DNA of 64,000 bases from Ectocarpus siliculosus (lineage: Eukaryota > Sar > Phaeophyceae > Ectocarpales > Ectocarpaceae): NCBI GenBank assembly GCA_000310025.1, contig FN648111.1, forward strand, positions 186,001 through 250,000. The letters run 5' to 3'. The position numbers and the translations under genes are program-made. Below are positions 63,517-64,000 of this stretch, in pieces. The notes below the pieces were generated by a model. That model made no database searches and had not been told where the DNA came from. It saw only the letters and a program-made list of their open reading frames with translations. Positions within the stretch are counted from its first letter, which is position 1. Each line of letters opens with the position of its first letter.

Positions 63517-63739
63517 ATACCGTATATGACACAAGATAACACACCCCCTGGACCGATTTTCAAAGCTCGATTACTCCACGACGAAGAGGATGCATAAACG
63601 AAACAATACGTTTTCGAACAGCTCTCGACGAGACGGTTCCAACGCCGCCGTTTTCAGCGCTGTGACTCTTCCTGCTGTTGAGAAATTGAGCTTTGAAAAT
63701 CGGCCAAGGGGGTATGTTATCTTGTGTCATATACGGTAT
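63517..63739. mobile_element. Short inverted-repeat element (MITE-like), copy B
   Basis: A 223-bp non-coding segment with inverted repeats of about 55-60 bp. The left arm is ATACCGTATATGACACAAGA then TAACACACCCCCTGGACCGA and TTTTCAAAGCTC; the right arm is its complement with a few changes. The inner arm (CACACCCCCTGGACCGATTTTC) is shared with the element at 17393-17601; the outer parts differ. It lies just 5' of the Helitron frame. Confidence 0.82.
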
Positions 63740-64000
63740 GCGCTCGAAAAAAACGATATTTGAACGGAGACTATATTTGTGTTCCGAGACGAAGAGGCAG
63801 ACATAATGCTGGGCGTGCAGAAATGAGGTGCTGCAGACAGACGGAGAGCGCAGAGAACGAACCGAGAGCAGACAGAGTGCTCCACACGTGATCGAGAAAA
63901 GGCGGAGCGGCGGCGGAGCGGAAACATGCCCAGAAGCGGAAAGACAGAATGAACTCTAAATCCAAGTGAAAAATGGTGGGAGAAATGCTGGTCTGTCAGG
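63740..64000. other. Window edge, nothing recognised
   Basis: Purine-rich sequence without a supported gene. Whether the Helitron extends into it is unknown. Confidence 0.5.

Overview
This window is nuclear DNA from a eukaryote, most probably a stramenopile alga and quite possibly a brown alga. Evidence: one gene is split by 23 GT-AG introns averaging about 570 bp; intergenic and intronic DNA is rich in microsatellites; and the transposon cargo is eukaryotic (Ty3/Gypsy, Helitron, tyrosine-recombinase element, short inverted-repeat elements). The organism is inferred from style, not from a diagnostic marker.

Layout. 1-24.3 kb is gene-poor. It holds a two-exon CAP/PR-1-like gene on the minus strand (5633-6941), a probable minus-strand gene of unknown function (first two exons 15436-16051), the 3' four exons of a LEA2-like gene (19218-21528), a short inverted-repeat element (17393-17601) and several simple repeats. 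24.3-40.6 kb is one large, intact gene. I could join 24 coding exons without a frame break into a 1047-residue protein carrying a PP2C phosphatase, two cyclic-nucleotide-binding domains and a C-terminal protein-kinase-like domain. This is the domain order of the plant PP2C/cNBD/kinase proteins (Arabidopsis At2g20050 type). The phosphatase looks active; the kinase lacks its HRD aspartate.

40.6-45.3 kb holds the last exon of another gene, a 1.2 kb array of hairpin-forming 39-nt repeats, and one possible first exon. From 45.3 kb to the end the window is mostly mobile DNA: a GC-rich tyrosine-recombinase element (45.36-47.47 kb); a 12.2 kb Ty3/Gypsy retrotransposon on the minus strand with near-identical LTRs (48949-61136); a Helitron Rep fragment directly abutting it (61257 to about 63480); and a second copy of the inverted-repeat element seen at 17.4 kb (63517-63739).

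The most unusual content is in the retrotransposon. Between Gag and protease it carries a NADAR domain (YbiA/ADP-ribose-handling family), split by one frame change, and its Pol ends in a chromodomain-like plus a Tudor-like module. The element's coding sequence has many frameshifts and stops although its two LTRs differ at only 2 of 267 positions, while the neighbouring 24-exon host gene has no frame break. This suggests the lesions are real and that the copy moved recently with help from an intact relative.
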